NCBI RefSeq assembly: GCF_008831285.2
Contig: NC_045139.1
Span: 7,288,204-7,348,203, forward strand
From: Nymphaea colorata
Lineage: Eukaryota > Streptophyta > Magnoliopsida > Nymphaeales > Nymphaeaceae
Direction: 5' to 3'
Length of the DNA stretch: 60,000 nucleotides
Positions 11,701-21,680 of this stretch are shown here, piece after piece. The position numbers and the translations under genes were made by a program. Position 1 is the stretch's first letter. Each line of letters starts with the position of its first letter. Under the pieces are notes generated by a model. That model was given only the letters and a program-made list of their open reading frames with translations, did not search any database and was not told the origin of the DNA.

Positions 11701-14500
11701 AAATTTTTATGAGGGGAACTAAATTGAAGTTTCACCAAAATATCATTTTCCAAAATTTTTATTTAGAACTAGTAAAATTTTCTAAAATTTACATGTAATT
11801 TTCTTTTTTTAAATTGAGGTAGGGTCAGAGCCCATGCAAGCCCTACCTTGGTAATCCATTGAATTCCTTTGGACACTATTCTTCTGAACTGTAAACATTG
11901 GATGCATTAGATCTCTTATCGAATTGTTATCGAATTGTGAGAGAGGGAGAGAGAGATTTTAATAATCTCTTTCAATTTAAAGTTGGCACATAGAGTATAA
12001 TGAGAAAATTGAAGAATTTTTTTATGAGAAATTGTAGAAATGTGACCTTGAAGAAATTTCATCCACCCATAGCTCAAATCAAATGCTGGAGAAACTCTTT
12101 TTAAGCATTTAGGAGTTTTCTCCTCGAATTTTAACCTGTAGAACACAACAAGAACATTTTTGTGATTTTTTTTCCTGTCTACTAAGTAGCACGTTAATCT
12201 CCCAAGCTAAAACCTTTGCTTGACTCAAAATGCTAAATCTACCAATTTAACCTCTTTTTTTTTTCTCCTTGGGATATAGTGAAGTTGGTAGGGATACCGT
12301 CGATGCATCAAAATTACTATGCCCCCAAGCTGTCATTTAACTCATTTTTACCGAAGCTGGTTATATGCACCAGCTGGTGCATGTGAGATGTAATGACCAA
12401 AATAATCCTCGTTATTAAAAAGGGAAACCCTTTATAAGAAGACAAAAAAAGATAGTAAAAAAGTTAAAAGCCTAAAAAACATAAGTACATATTCTCCAAA
12501 AACCACAATGATATTCTTATCAAAACAACTTGTAACTATTGCATTTTTTTGCTTGCTTTTCTATTTCTCATGTACGATCTTTTATAAAGCAACGTTTCTG
12601 CCCTGCTTTGACTCAGGAGTATGAAGGGGCCAGCACATTGGTTCTTGCCATGAACCTGACAGGCATAACGGTAATGAAACTCACTAGCCACTTAACATAT
12701 GTTATGGATTTTTACCACATCAATGCATCTTGCTGAACTAAAAGTTTCTCCTTGATGCATAATAAGATCTACGTTGCATTCTTTGTGGTGGGGATATCTG
12801 GACTGCCATGGGTTATCATATTTGAGGTGAGTTGTGCATTATCATATTGAAGTGAGTTGTTAGGGTTCCTGAGGAGTACATAAGTGGCCAGTCCCCATTT
12901 TGAATTCTTGAGGCATCAAATCTCTGTGTTGCAAAAAGAGGGTCACTGACGTGGAAGTTAAAACACGACAAATGTGGTACTCTGAAACACTAAAAGTAAG
13001 CCCTATACCTTAAGGAGACGAGGCTTGGATAGGGGCTTCGGCCTTAAGCCGGTGGTGCTTCTCGCCTACTCAGTGGGAGCTGAGTTGTTAACATTGCTCC
13101 ATGGTGCTTACACTGTAGATAACACTGTTCTTGTCATCCACTTGTAGATATTTGATTTAAAGATCAAGGCTATTGCTGGAGGAATTGCAACTTCGGTCGC
13201 TTGGCTTGCATGTTGGCTCGTTTCCTATACTTACAGCTACCTAGAAAGTTGGAGCGCTGCAGGTAAAATTAATGTAAAATAATCTTTTTAAAGAATCATG
13301 AGCGGAAAAAAATCAACTAATCAAGTTTTGCGATATTTTTTGCATGCCAAAACGGGGGTTTTTCCAAAATGGGTTTTGACTCCTATGATTTTTCCAAGAA
13401 ATGTTCTTGGATTCCTCTGCTTTTGTCTCAAATGGGTTGCCAAAAATTTCTTCTTGATGGGCAAGCACTTCACAAAATCCATGCTTGAGGGGCACCAATA
13501 TGTAAATAAGTAAATGACAGAGAATGTCTAAGGGACATTAATATGTTTGTGTGGATAAGCATGGATGCGCAATTGCCCATACAAGCCCACACGTGCCTCC
13601 GCCATTATCGACACCTTCACTAAAATCTCTGAAACTACACTACATGCATGGAGTAGGACGTTCTGCTCAAGTTCAAATAGAATTATCTGATACAATTAAA
13701 CTACTACTTAAATATAGGGGGGTAAATATGTGACTTTCCACCCCACAAAGCTTAATGTGAAACTTTGAATTTACTTGTTGGATTTCGGTAAACATGGGTC
13801 CAGTTATATGACATAGTCTCCCAAGACCTAGGTCACTGTCCTCGAAGTTCAATTTAAAATTTGTTAATTATATATTGAGTACTCCATGTAAAAAAATTTC
13901 TGACTCTGCCCCCATTAGATGGAGAGCTTGTTTGGTAAAGGATCGCAAGTTATTTTCAAGCTTCCAGTAAGAGTGAAGGATAATTAGCAAAAATGCAAGA
14001 ACTAAAAGTTAAAAGGATGAGATGATTTCATGAAAAGGGTATCACCTAGGGATCAGAAAAATATAAGATAAGTAATGCTAAATAATGCAAAAAATAACAC
14101 TAGATTTTTTCCTCTTGATCGAATATGAGAATTGTCCAAAAGTAGCAGAAAAATCTGATAAATAAGAGCACAAAATGGCACACGTATTTCTTATTGAAAT
14201 ACCTTTTTCGTTTACAAATGTTTGCTTTTCAGCAATATATGGTATCATAGAGATTCATATTAGATCCCTGTGGAAGAAAATAACATCTTTCTTAATAATA
14301 TGACGTCAAGATGGATGCACCTGATCATTCTTATCTCCTCTTGCTATGCAGGGACCTTTTTCATGTACTGTGGAGTATGTGCAGCGACATTCTTGTTCGT
14401 AATTAAGTTGGTTCCAGAAACCAAAGGAAGAGCTCTTGAAGTGATTCATGTATCCATGAGTTCAGATGAGTCACATGCCTTAAACAATGCCGTTAAATAG
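4523..14500 (+). CDS. ERD6-like monosaccharide transporter (MFS sugar porter), complete, 18 exons
   Basis: This predicted 467-residue, 12-helix sugar porter belongs to the ERD6-like group, whose studied members are tonoplast sugar/H+ carriers. CDS exons: 4523-4633, 4801-4863, 5089-5178, 5298-5357, 5463-5528, 6855-6920, 7243-7318, 8000-8064, 8159-8251, 8598-8678, 9902-9986, 11157-11203, 11297-11359, 11540-11599, 12617-12670, 12767-12826, 13148-13262, 14352-14500. All introns are GT-AG and phases join without a stop. Visible motifs are DYVGRKW (82-88), [14 protein letters not shown] after helix 4, PESPRWL (193-199), [10 protein letters not shown] (310-319), [10 protein letters not shown] and PETKGR (440-445). 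The ATG at 4523 gives [11 protein letters not shown], a typical short acidic N-terminus. Oddities: the helix-7 QQxxGxN signature reads S266-Y267...S272, and the conserved EIFP is EIFD. Introns 5, 7, 10, 11, 14, 16 and 17 are long and repeat-filled. Confidence 0.88.
5584..5731. repeat. (GT)n, (GA)n and (TA)n microsatellites in intron 5
   Basis: GT repeats at 5584-5597, GA repeats at 5602-5630 and a TA tract at 5688-5731 lie just inside intron 5 of the transporter gene. They are simple-sequence tracts with no other visible content. Confidence 0.9.
5820..6660. repeat. GATTCGGATT-rich degenerate repeat filling intron 5
   Basis: Most of intron 5 is built from short words such as GGATTCAGATT, ATATCCGAAT and their complements. 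The same style of sequence recurs at about 30780-31080, 43040-43460, 46680-47010 and 56700-56900. This looks like a degenerate dispersed family; its class is unknown. Confidence 0.4.
7489..7874. mobile_element. Tourist-like (PIF/Harbinger type) MITE candidate in intron 7
   Basis: The segment is flanked on both sides by TAA (7486-7488 and 7875-7877), the usual target size for PIF/Harbinger elements. Its left end (CGGTCTGTTTGACGGCCTTG) and the reverse complement of its right end (GAGGGTGTTTAGTGAGGTTA) form an imperfect terminal inverted repeat with the typical TGTTT core. It has no coding capacity at 386 bp. The inverted repeat is imperfect, so this is a candidate only. Confidence 0.4.
10690..10960 (+). 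repeat. Dispersed repeat family C, copy 1 (intron 11)
   Basis: The words 'gttggccgaactg', 'gtaaaagtccggtcatcag', 'attgcaaatgatgg' and 'gaggaaaatgagg' occur in the same order, reversed, at 58395-58590. It lies inside intron 11 of the transporter gene. A small internal duplication ('gtcatcagttt...atagaagctatt') is visible at 10758-10829. Confidence 0.45.
11690..11850 (+). repeat. Dispersed AT-rich repeat family B, copy 3 (intron 14)
   Basis: It contains 'gccagaaatttttatgaggg', 'aaatatcattttccaaaat' and 'aaaattttctaaaatttaca', ending in 'agggtcagagcccatg'. The order matches the copies at 3690 and 16570. Confidence 0.45.
12863..13080 (+). mobile_element. SINE-like element, copy 3, with 10-bp target duplication (intron 16)
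   Basis: The 218-bp segment is bracketed by perfect direct repeats TGAGTTGTTA at 12853-12862 and 13081-13090, as expected for a retroposed insertion. Inside it are the family words TGTTGCAAAAAGAGGGTCAC, AACACTAAAAGTAAGCC and GGGGCTTCGGCC. It makes up most of intron 16 and leaves both splice sites intact. Confidence 0.55.
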
Positions 14501-14554
14501 AAATTGTGTGCAAAAAGAAAATAACTTGGAGGCAAACTTTCACGCATTTTTAAT

Positions 14555-14560
14555 AATAAA
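14555..14560 (+). terminator. Putative poly(A) signal of the complete ERD6-like gene
   Basis: AATAAA lies 55 bases after the TAG stop, in the same context as the upstream copy's signal at 163-168. Confidence 0.4.
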
Positions 14561-14649
14561 AATGATGCTCAGTTAGTAGAAACTGTTCCTTGCGTTTTTT
14601 TCGTTTTTACCGTCTTTTTGAGTTTCATGACTATGCATATCACGTATCC

Positions 14650-14865
14650 TTGAAAGGGTTGGCAAATGGATGGGGTGGCGGCCAGTTTTCATTTTGTTGC
14701 AAAAACAAAAGCACCAATATGTATCTTGAAACATAACTGGCAGACGCATTACCTCGAGGCATCAAAAGCAATCCTGATATCCTGAGGGGATGGAGGAGAA
14801 AGGGTGGGGGCTTCCGTTCTCTTTTTGGGTGATAGTACCAAATACTCTTCTTGCTTATCCAAGAC
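14650..14865 (+). repeat. SINE-like dispersed repeat, copy 4 (duplicate of copy 1)
   Basis: It matches 280-485 through CATCAAAAGCA, GAGGGGATGGAGGA and GGGGGCTTCCG. It is present because the flank was duplicated with the gene, not because of a separate insertion. Confidence 0.5.
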
Positions 14866-15324
14866 TATGCATATCATGTCATATTTTTAACCTTTTTAAC
14901 ATGCACTTAAGTGGTAATTGGCCCCAACATAGTATTTTATCAGCCCTTCGGGTTCACCTTCTTAACTAAGGTAGATTTTTAATCTGAAGCTACCACGGAT
15001 TATAAAGCCATGGATCGGTGGTTAGATGCCTCTCCCTCCAACCACGATAACATAGATTTGAGAACCCTAAATGAGAAATTTATTGTTTGTTTAAGTAGTA
15101 GATTTACCCGAACGTGGATTAAAAATCAGTCATGAGTCTCATATCTAAGGCTATCAAACATGGTAAAGATTCTCGGATCTGAGATCCATCATTTGAGAAC
15201 CAGATCCCAACATGAGCTCTATCCAGGTAGGCGAGCCCACACCCTCGGATCATGTACACATCCTTGGATTTGACTTCAAAAGTTTTGAAGTGACCTCTTA
15301 TGAAATCTCACCGAATATGTTGTT

Positions 15325-15550
15325 TTTTGGATGAGCGGGGTTTCCCACTGCCCAGAAGAAGGTTGAAGTTCCCACTCGACCCCTTATCCTCTTAAAGTAC
15401 AAGGTATGCTTTCGGTGTCTCAGATGTCACTCCTGCCGTGTTTCAGCTTTCATGTCAGTGACTCCTTTTTACGACATAAAAGGAACGGGAACCAGCGGCC
15501 TACCAACCCTAGTTCCAACCACTGCACCAACCCTTTTGGGGATCACCAAA
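15325..15550 (-). repeat. SINE-like dispersed repeat, copy 5 (duplicate of copy 2)
   Basis: On the minus strand it keeps the A-box-like TGCAGTGGTTGGAACTAGGG, but the B-box region is altered compared with copy 2. It arose with the flank duplication. Confidence 0.5.
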
Positions 15551-16176
15551 CACTTGTTGACATTGTTATTGTTGAAGGGACACGACATCAAATTTTCAAT
15601 TCACCATAAAGAATAATATTGAGAGAGATGATAATTTGAAGTGTCCCTCTGATTGTGGAAATGATTCAGATTCAGGGAAATGTTTGATACAAATCTTGTC
15701 AATTGGTATCCTAGGTAGGATACTTTTTGGACCCACTCAAATCTTTCTCTCTCTTCCAGTATAAAAAATGGGTCTGGTTTTTCCTTAAAAAGAGAGAGAA
15801 TTGAAAATTTACTCCGTCTTTGGACTGAGTTTACTCATTTTCACACTAACACATACACATATACACACAAATAAATATATATATTGCGTACCACTTAAGT
15901 TGGAGACAAAAACCAAACCTCCTAAATTGTTGTCAAAAATAAATTTAAACAAAATATGAACGTTCTATTATGTTTGTAAATGCTAATTTAATATAAAGCA
16001 TATTTTAATTCAAGTTATCTCTAAGAAAAGCACTTATTTCTCTACCACCAAAAATTTGGTGTCATTAGGGCCGTTCATTTTTTTTTATACCCATAAAAAC
16101 ATGCTAAACTCAAAAAATGGCTGACTTAGTGTATGATTCTCATTAAAACATTATTAATATCATATTGTATGGTTAG

Positions 16177-16216
<40 letters not shown>

Positions 16217-16569
16217 CTTTAGTAATCAATCTTTAATGGTCTAAATTAGGCATTTCCGTTGCGTAGTCAAGGTAAAGCTGCGCAAGCAATCCAATATTGT
16301 GCAATGTTAGACATGTTGGGGTTAATGAAGCCGCCACTGTGTCAAATCCTCATTAATGAATTTACGGGCGATGTTGCCTCAAATTCCTAATATTTATAGT
16401 TTAAATTAATGAATCGATGTACTTGAAAAAAAAAAAAAATCCTTAAGATGATGCCCATCTAGCTACCGAACTATATATGGAAGTGAAAGGATCGGTCGAA
16501 AAATGTAAAAGGTACTCGTGGTAGTACGAGTAAAGAAACTTTCTTAAGCAACTAATTGGTTAAGAAACT

Positions 16570-16790
16570 AATTGGCATGAGCCCAGTCAGAAATTTTTTA
16601 TGGGCCGAGTCAGAAATTTTTTTACAAGGGATCGAATTAGAGGGGTTGAATTAAAGTTTTTAAATTTTGACTAGGACCAAAATATGATTTTTTAAAATTT
16701 TGTATACAAAAAAAGTGAAATTTTCTAAAATTTGCATGTAAATTTTTGTAAAAAAAAAATTAAGGTGAAGCCGCCCCCTGCTAGCAAGTT
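16570..16790 (+). repeat. Dispersed AT-rich repeat family B, copy 4
   Basis: It has 'cagaaattttttatgggccg' followed by 'gaattaaagtttttaaattt', 'gaccaaaatatgatttttta' and 'gaaattttctaaaatttgca'. The end reads 'aaggtgaagccgcccc'. Confidence 0.45.
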
Positions 16791-17216
16791 GTCACCTAAT
16801 TTTTTAATATACCTTTCCTAAATTTCTGTGAATTTTTTTGTAAGGTTAAATGGGGTGTAAAGGAATATATAAAATCTTTTGTATTAAAGTTTCTCACTGA
16901 AAAAAGGAAAATCATCTGAGAGAAACAGAGGAATAGGAATGTAGTGTGGCGATGATGCATGAAGATTTTCTCTTTCAACCATCTAATTTTGTTACTCTTT
17001 CTACATTTTTTTTTTTGCCGTCTTTACTTAACGGCGCAGATGCATAAACGGAGAGTAAAAGGTGGGCATCGGCCTGGATACCCGGCCCATGACAAGCTTG
17101 GCCTGGGCCAGCTATTTGACCCGATGTCTGACTTGCAAGGAAAACTGGCTGGATCGGGCCAACCAAGACCAGGTATCGGAGGTCCAACTTGATCCCATAC
17201 ACACCTTTGAATTATG

Positions 17217-17358
<142 letters not shown>

Positions 17359-18021
17359 TTCAAATCATGTTCTTTGAGAAAATGATTGGCGGTTAGGCAT
17401 ATGCAGCTACAAAATTTGGCAACTCAAGATGTCTCACTAATGGAGGAATCTTCAGGTTCACTGATTGCATGCAATTGATATTTTATTGAGGCGAAGTGCA
17501 AGAATAGTGTCATTTTCATGGCATGGACAAGTATGCCTTACTGTCACTTTTGATACTTGCCACTAATTTGGATGAGAATTTATTGTTTGTTTCCTCTCTT
17601 TTTTTCATGCAACTCTGTAAAACATATAACGAATGAGTACTTCCATGGGACACACCACAAATTTCAAATTAGGGTGGGACTCCCCCTAAGCTAAGCAGCA
17701 TTCCACCAGTTCTATCAATCAAACGCATATATTAGATTAGATAGAACAATCATTTTGACAGTGAAATTCTCCAATAATGGTCGAAAATGATGAGCGTACC
17801 TGCAAGATTAGATTAACATTGTAGAAACGTGTTAACGAATAATGATGTAGCACATAGAGAACCATGAGCCATGTGAGCCTACAATAGAAATGTATAACAT
17901 CATTTAAATATGCGAGCATCGATGTGGTCAAAAACCAGGTGGGCATCTTGAAGATTTAGCGACACATGGTCAGCTGCGTATTATGCGCCCATGCATCTTA
18001 TCTCGTGACGTCTTCTCTGTG

Positions 18022-18023
<2 letters not shown>

Positions 18024-18093
<70 letters not shown>
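18024..18093. repeat. (CT)n-(TA)n compound microsatellite
   Basis: A CT tract of about 35 bases runs directly into a TA tract of about 35 bases. A similar GT-TA compound lies at 18560-18613. Confidence 0.95.
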
Positions 18094-18095
<2 letters not shown>

Positions 18096-18570
18096 TAAAG
18101 TATGAAGGTATGGAGGGATGGGTGCCCCACAGTGGACAGTATATTCATATCTAGACGTAGCCTTTGTCCCCTGATAAAGAAAACAGGCACGTTCAGTGGA
18201 TAAGATCAAAACCTTTTTCATGAAAACGAAATGGGAAAGAAAAATTACCAAATTGAATCTCGCCACACTCTGCTCCACAATGATCACCAATAGTAGGAAG
18301 AGCAGTTCATTCAATCTCTCTCTCTTTCATTTTCTGTCTCACTGCTCTTCCCTACCCATGTTCCTCACCCTCCAGACTCTATGCTTATTGTTGAGAGTTG
18401 TTTAGGAGAAAGGGGTGAGAAAGTGAAAAGTTCAAAGAAGGGAAGCTGATCAGTGGGACAATTTGTGATCTGAGTTTATTCCTCTCACACTAATGCACAT
18501 CAATGAACGCTTGAGAAATGTATATAAAAATTAAGTTATCGAACTGAGTCTCCCATGTTGGTGTGTGTAC

Positions 18571-18613
<43 letters not shown>

Positions 18614-19584
18614 GAAAGAGAGGGAGAGAGAGAATTGGAAATCAAAACTGGGACATGGGACGAAGAAATTTTGTCGGACTAGTAGAGACATTATTGTGTT
18701 TGTGTGTGTGAGAGAGAGAGGGGTTGAGGGGAGGTGGATGTAGAGTGGGATGAGGACTGGAGACAGGTGATCACATGGGTAAGAGGGGGCTGCACATGGT
18801 CAGTGCCCAAGAATCAGGACAATAGAGCTGCACCGAAGGAAGGTTGTCTTGTTACTTGTGGAGCAGAGTACTGTTTCTGCAACTTTTTTATTATTTCAAA
18901 GCAAAAGAAAATTGCCATTTCCTGGCAGGAACTCCCTCTGTAACCGGCTATTCTTCACTCTTCTTCATCTACCTCTAAAATTCGGCTGAAATCTTCCCTG
19001 AGCTTAGCTGTTTTTCACTTTTCTTATATGTTAGTTCTTCAAATTGCATCAAAGCTACGAACTTTCAGTGTTTCCCAGGATAAGGAGGCCGCAAACCATT
19101 CCTTTAGCTCTCAACATGCAGCCATAAGGGGGCTTAATCCCAACATTCAGCAATAGTTACCACCTTCGCGCAATATGATACATCATTTCCATCGGTGTCA
19201 GTAATACAGATTACTACTTTTAACAAAAATATGGATAAGATCAATCTCATTTTCCTCCCGTCTATAGACAATGTCCTACATATTTATGACGACGGTCCAT
19301 TTGAATGATGCACAGCAACATGATCAGTTAATACTGATGTATCAGTGAGTCCCTGGATTTGACCAAACTGTCAGAAACCAAATGGTCTGCTAGCAAACCT
19401 TGGGGGACCCATTTGATTATTATATAAAACTGATGAGGAAGAGACAATTCAAAGCAACAGTTGGACTCCACACCCACATGCTAAACGCCCTCCATCTTTT
19501 AGATGGACGGCATTACAGAGGGTAAAATGAAAATATGAGGCCAAAGTAGGAGAAAGCAGAAGCTACCTTGGCAGTTATTCTGGT

Positions 19585-19594
19585 TATATATAAA
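19585..19594 (+). promoter_or_regulatory. TATA-box-like element upstream of the Gln-rich small ORF
   Basis: TATATATAAA lies about 70 bases before the ATG at 19665, leaving room for a start site and a short leader. TA-rich sequence is common here, so the assignment is tentative. Confidence 0.3.
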
Positions 19595-19664
19595 CACAAG
19601 TTGCAGTTCAGGTGGAGTCACAAGAAGGTAGTCTCTTAGAGACCTGCAGTTTAAGGGAAAAAAG

Positions 19665-19916
19665 ATGGTGTCCAGGGTGCAGCAGCAGCAGCAGCAGCCA
19701 ACATACGAGCAGAGACAGGCGATGCAGCAGAAACAGCAGCAGCAAGACGTGAGGAAGGGCCAGCAGAAGCACCAACAGGAGAGAGGGCTGATGCAACAGT
19801 GGGTTAAGATCAATAAGGGCCTCAGCTTCAAGAGGAGCAGCATCAGTGGCGACAGTGATCCCGCAACATCTGCAATTCTCCTACTAGCGTGTGCTGTCTG
19901 TACTCCTTCCATCTGA
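19665..19916 (+). CDS. Small Gln-rich uncharacterised protein (83 residues)
   Basis: This single-exon ORF begins at an ATG about 70 bases after a TATA-like box and ends at TGA (19914-19916). The N-terminal half is Gln-rich with Lys and Arg (residues 6-45), partly from CAG repeats. The C-terminal half is of different composition: a basic-serine stretch KGLSFKRSSISGDSDP, then a hydrophobic ILLLACAVC and a short end. That mixed composition is more than a CAG repeat alone would give and resembles plant small proteins of unknown role, but I cannot name a family. A 177-residue ORF on the opposite strand covers the same bases and is taken to be its shadow, because its Leu/Cys-rich composition mirrors the CAG repeats. 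Confidence 0.4.
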   Translation: MVSRVQQQQQQPTYEQRQAMQQKQQQQDVRKGQQKHQQERGLMQQWVKINKGLSFKRSSISGDSDPATSAILLLACAVCTPSI

Positions 19917-20247
19917 TTCCTGCAAATTAGCGTCACTGGCTCGGTGAGATGTGCTAACAGGCTGCAGTATAGATAGAATTTGACTCTTGTTTTCAAACTT
20001 GTAATAAGCGTTCTCGCAGTTGTAGACCTCACCTACTGAATGCTCGAGCTATTTAGCTAGTGGATTTCAAGCAGAAATTTGATCATGAGTTCTTTCTGTA
20101 CATCAATGAGAAATGTTCTTCAAGGGGGTGACCTGAAATTGGTTCTTCTCTTGCATGTTGGTCGCCCTCTCTTCTTTAATTTCTTTCTTCCTTTAAATGC
20201 CTTTGTCTTTTTATTTGGTTATGGTAATCAGCCTTTGGGCCCTAACC

Positions 20248-20287
20248 CCCAGTAGAAATTCCGGGTGCCCAGTAGAAATTCCGGGTG
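20248..20287. repeat. Perfect 20-bp tandem duplication
   Basis: The unit CCCAGTAGAAATTCCGGGTG occurs twice head to tail (20248-20267 and 20268-20287) with no mismatch, indicating a recent event. Confidence 0.9.
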
Positions 20288-20733
20288 CAAAAAGAAAGAC
20301 GTCCATCTCTCCTTTTAGTCCATCCTCATCCTCTGTTTCACCCTCCTCGTGGAACAGTGATCAGCTGTTCGGTCTCTAGACATCCGTTTTCTGTCTGTCG
20401 TCTTGCTCGGTCTATCGATCGACGATGTGAAGACACGGCCCTGTGAAACAAACAGGAACCACAAGCCTTCTCCCTCTGATCCTATTAGGATAAAGATCAA
20501 CAGCCATCTCTCTCTCTCTCCCTCTCTCCCCCCCTGCTGTTTTTTATTGCGCCAAGTGGTCCATTTCAAGAAACTAGCAAAGCCTAATTGCTTGTTGGGA
20601 CGGAGCCGTCAGTTTTCAAGCTTGGCAGTTAAAAGTAAGACGTCTTAGTCAAAATACATACTGCAGACTCATTTTTAACTGATCATCTCTGTTAATTCCA
20701 GTAATAATTCAATCAGCAGAGAAGGATTTCGTG

Positions 20734-20761
20734 GTATATATATATATATATATATATATAG

Positions 20762-20810
<49 letters not shown>
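20734..20810. repeat. (TA)n-(GA)n microsatellite
   Basis: Two TA tracts separated by a single G are followed by a GA tract of about 25 bases. Confidence 0.95.
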
Positions 20811-21598
20811 CTTGGGACAAACACATTGAACATTTCACAAAACGTAAACTTGGAGGACCTCAGGCCTGGTTCTGCTGCAAGGAATGCAACTTAGCCTAGC
20901 TGCTGAAGTGAGATAAAACCAGACAATAGTTTTGAAGAGAAAACGGGACCTAGAAAGATTGGCAGTTGCTAATCTGCAAACTTTGGTGAAATACGGCCCA
21001 GAACGGCTCTGTCCACCTGACTGGAAGGTTGAACTTAAGATCTTCAAGTTGAGAGAGGCCAAGAGTTTCTTGACCAGTATGCTGCAGCTGTTAAGGTTCT
21101 GCCAAGTCCCACCTTTGCCAATGAAAAGAAAAATGCCGAAAATATACCTTGGTAACTACCATAGATTCCCAACTAAACCAGCTATATTCTTTCTGAAAAC
21201 AATAATTCACCATCTGGCTTGTATGTATGATCTGCAACAGACTTACTGGCAAATAGTCAATGCTTGAAACCAGGGCATGACCCAAGAAGGCAGAGAACGA
21301 TTCGTGAACAAAGCCTGTTTTCTTTCACCGTAGTCTAGATAAACTTCAAAACTCTCAGAATCTATCTATAACTGGAGATCAGAATCATAGAGGTTGCTTC
21401 CTTCCAAGTGTCGAGCATTTTAGTTTTGCAATTTTCTGTTACTCTCCCGTATTCATTTCTGAAATTTGATTATGAACGTGATCTAAATCATTTGTCGCTG
21501 CTAGATCATCAATCTTCAACTCATATACTTGAATTTTAAGAAATATGTCAACAATACATATATCCACTTCGTAAAAAAGAAGCACTTGTTCATAAAGA

Positions 21599-21680
21599 AA
21601 GCATGACCCAAGAGTTCTAACAAAAGAACCATAGCGAATACATCTGATTTGGTCAATATGCTCTCCAATATAAAAGATCA
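21599..21680 (-). pseudogene. Protein-kinase subdomain IX remnant
   Basis: On the minus strand, 21655 to 21599 reads LTKSDVFAMVLLLELLGHA. This resembles the subdomain IX stretch of plant receptor-like kinases (T-x-K-S-D-V-[FY]-[AS]-[FY]-G-V-[VL]-L-L-E-L-L), one residue short where the aromatic-Gly pair should be. Upstream in the same frame is FILESI, in place of a PEY motif. No other kinase subdomains were found nearby, so this is at most a decayed fragment and could be chance. Confidence 0.3.

Noticed and set aside
19499-20032. 177-codon minus-strand ORF rich in Leu and Cys
   Set aside because: It mirrors the CAG-rich plus-strand ORF and has no recognisable domain; judged a shadow.
20932-21267. 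111-codon plus-strand ORF starting MKRKRDLERLAVANL
   Set aside because: The first half looks protein-like, but the second half is of different composition. I know no family, and there is no clear promoter or splice structure.
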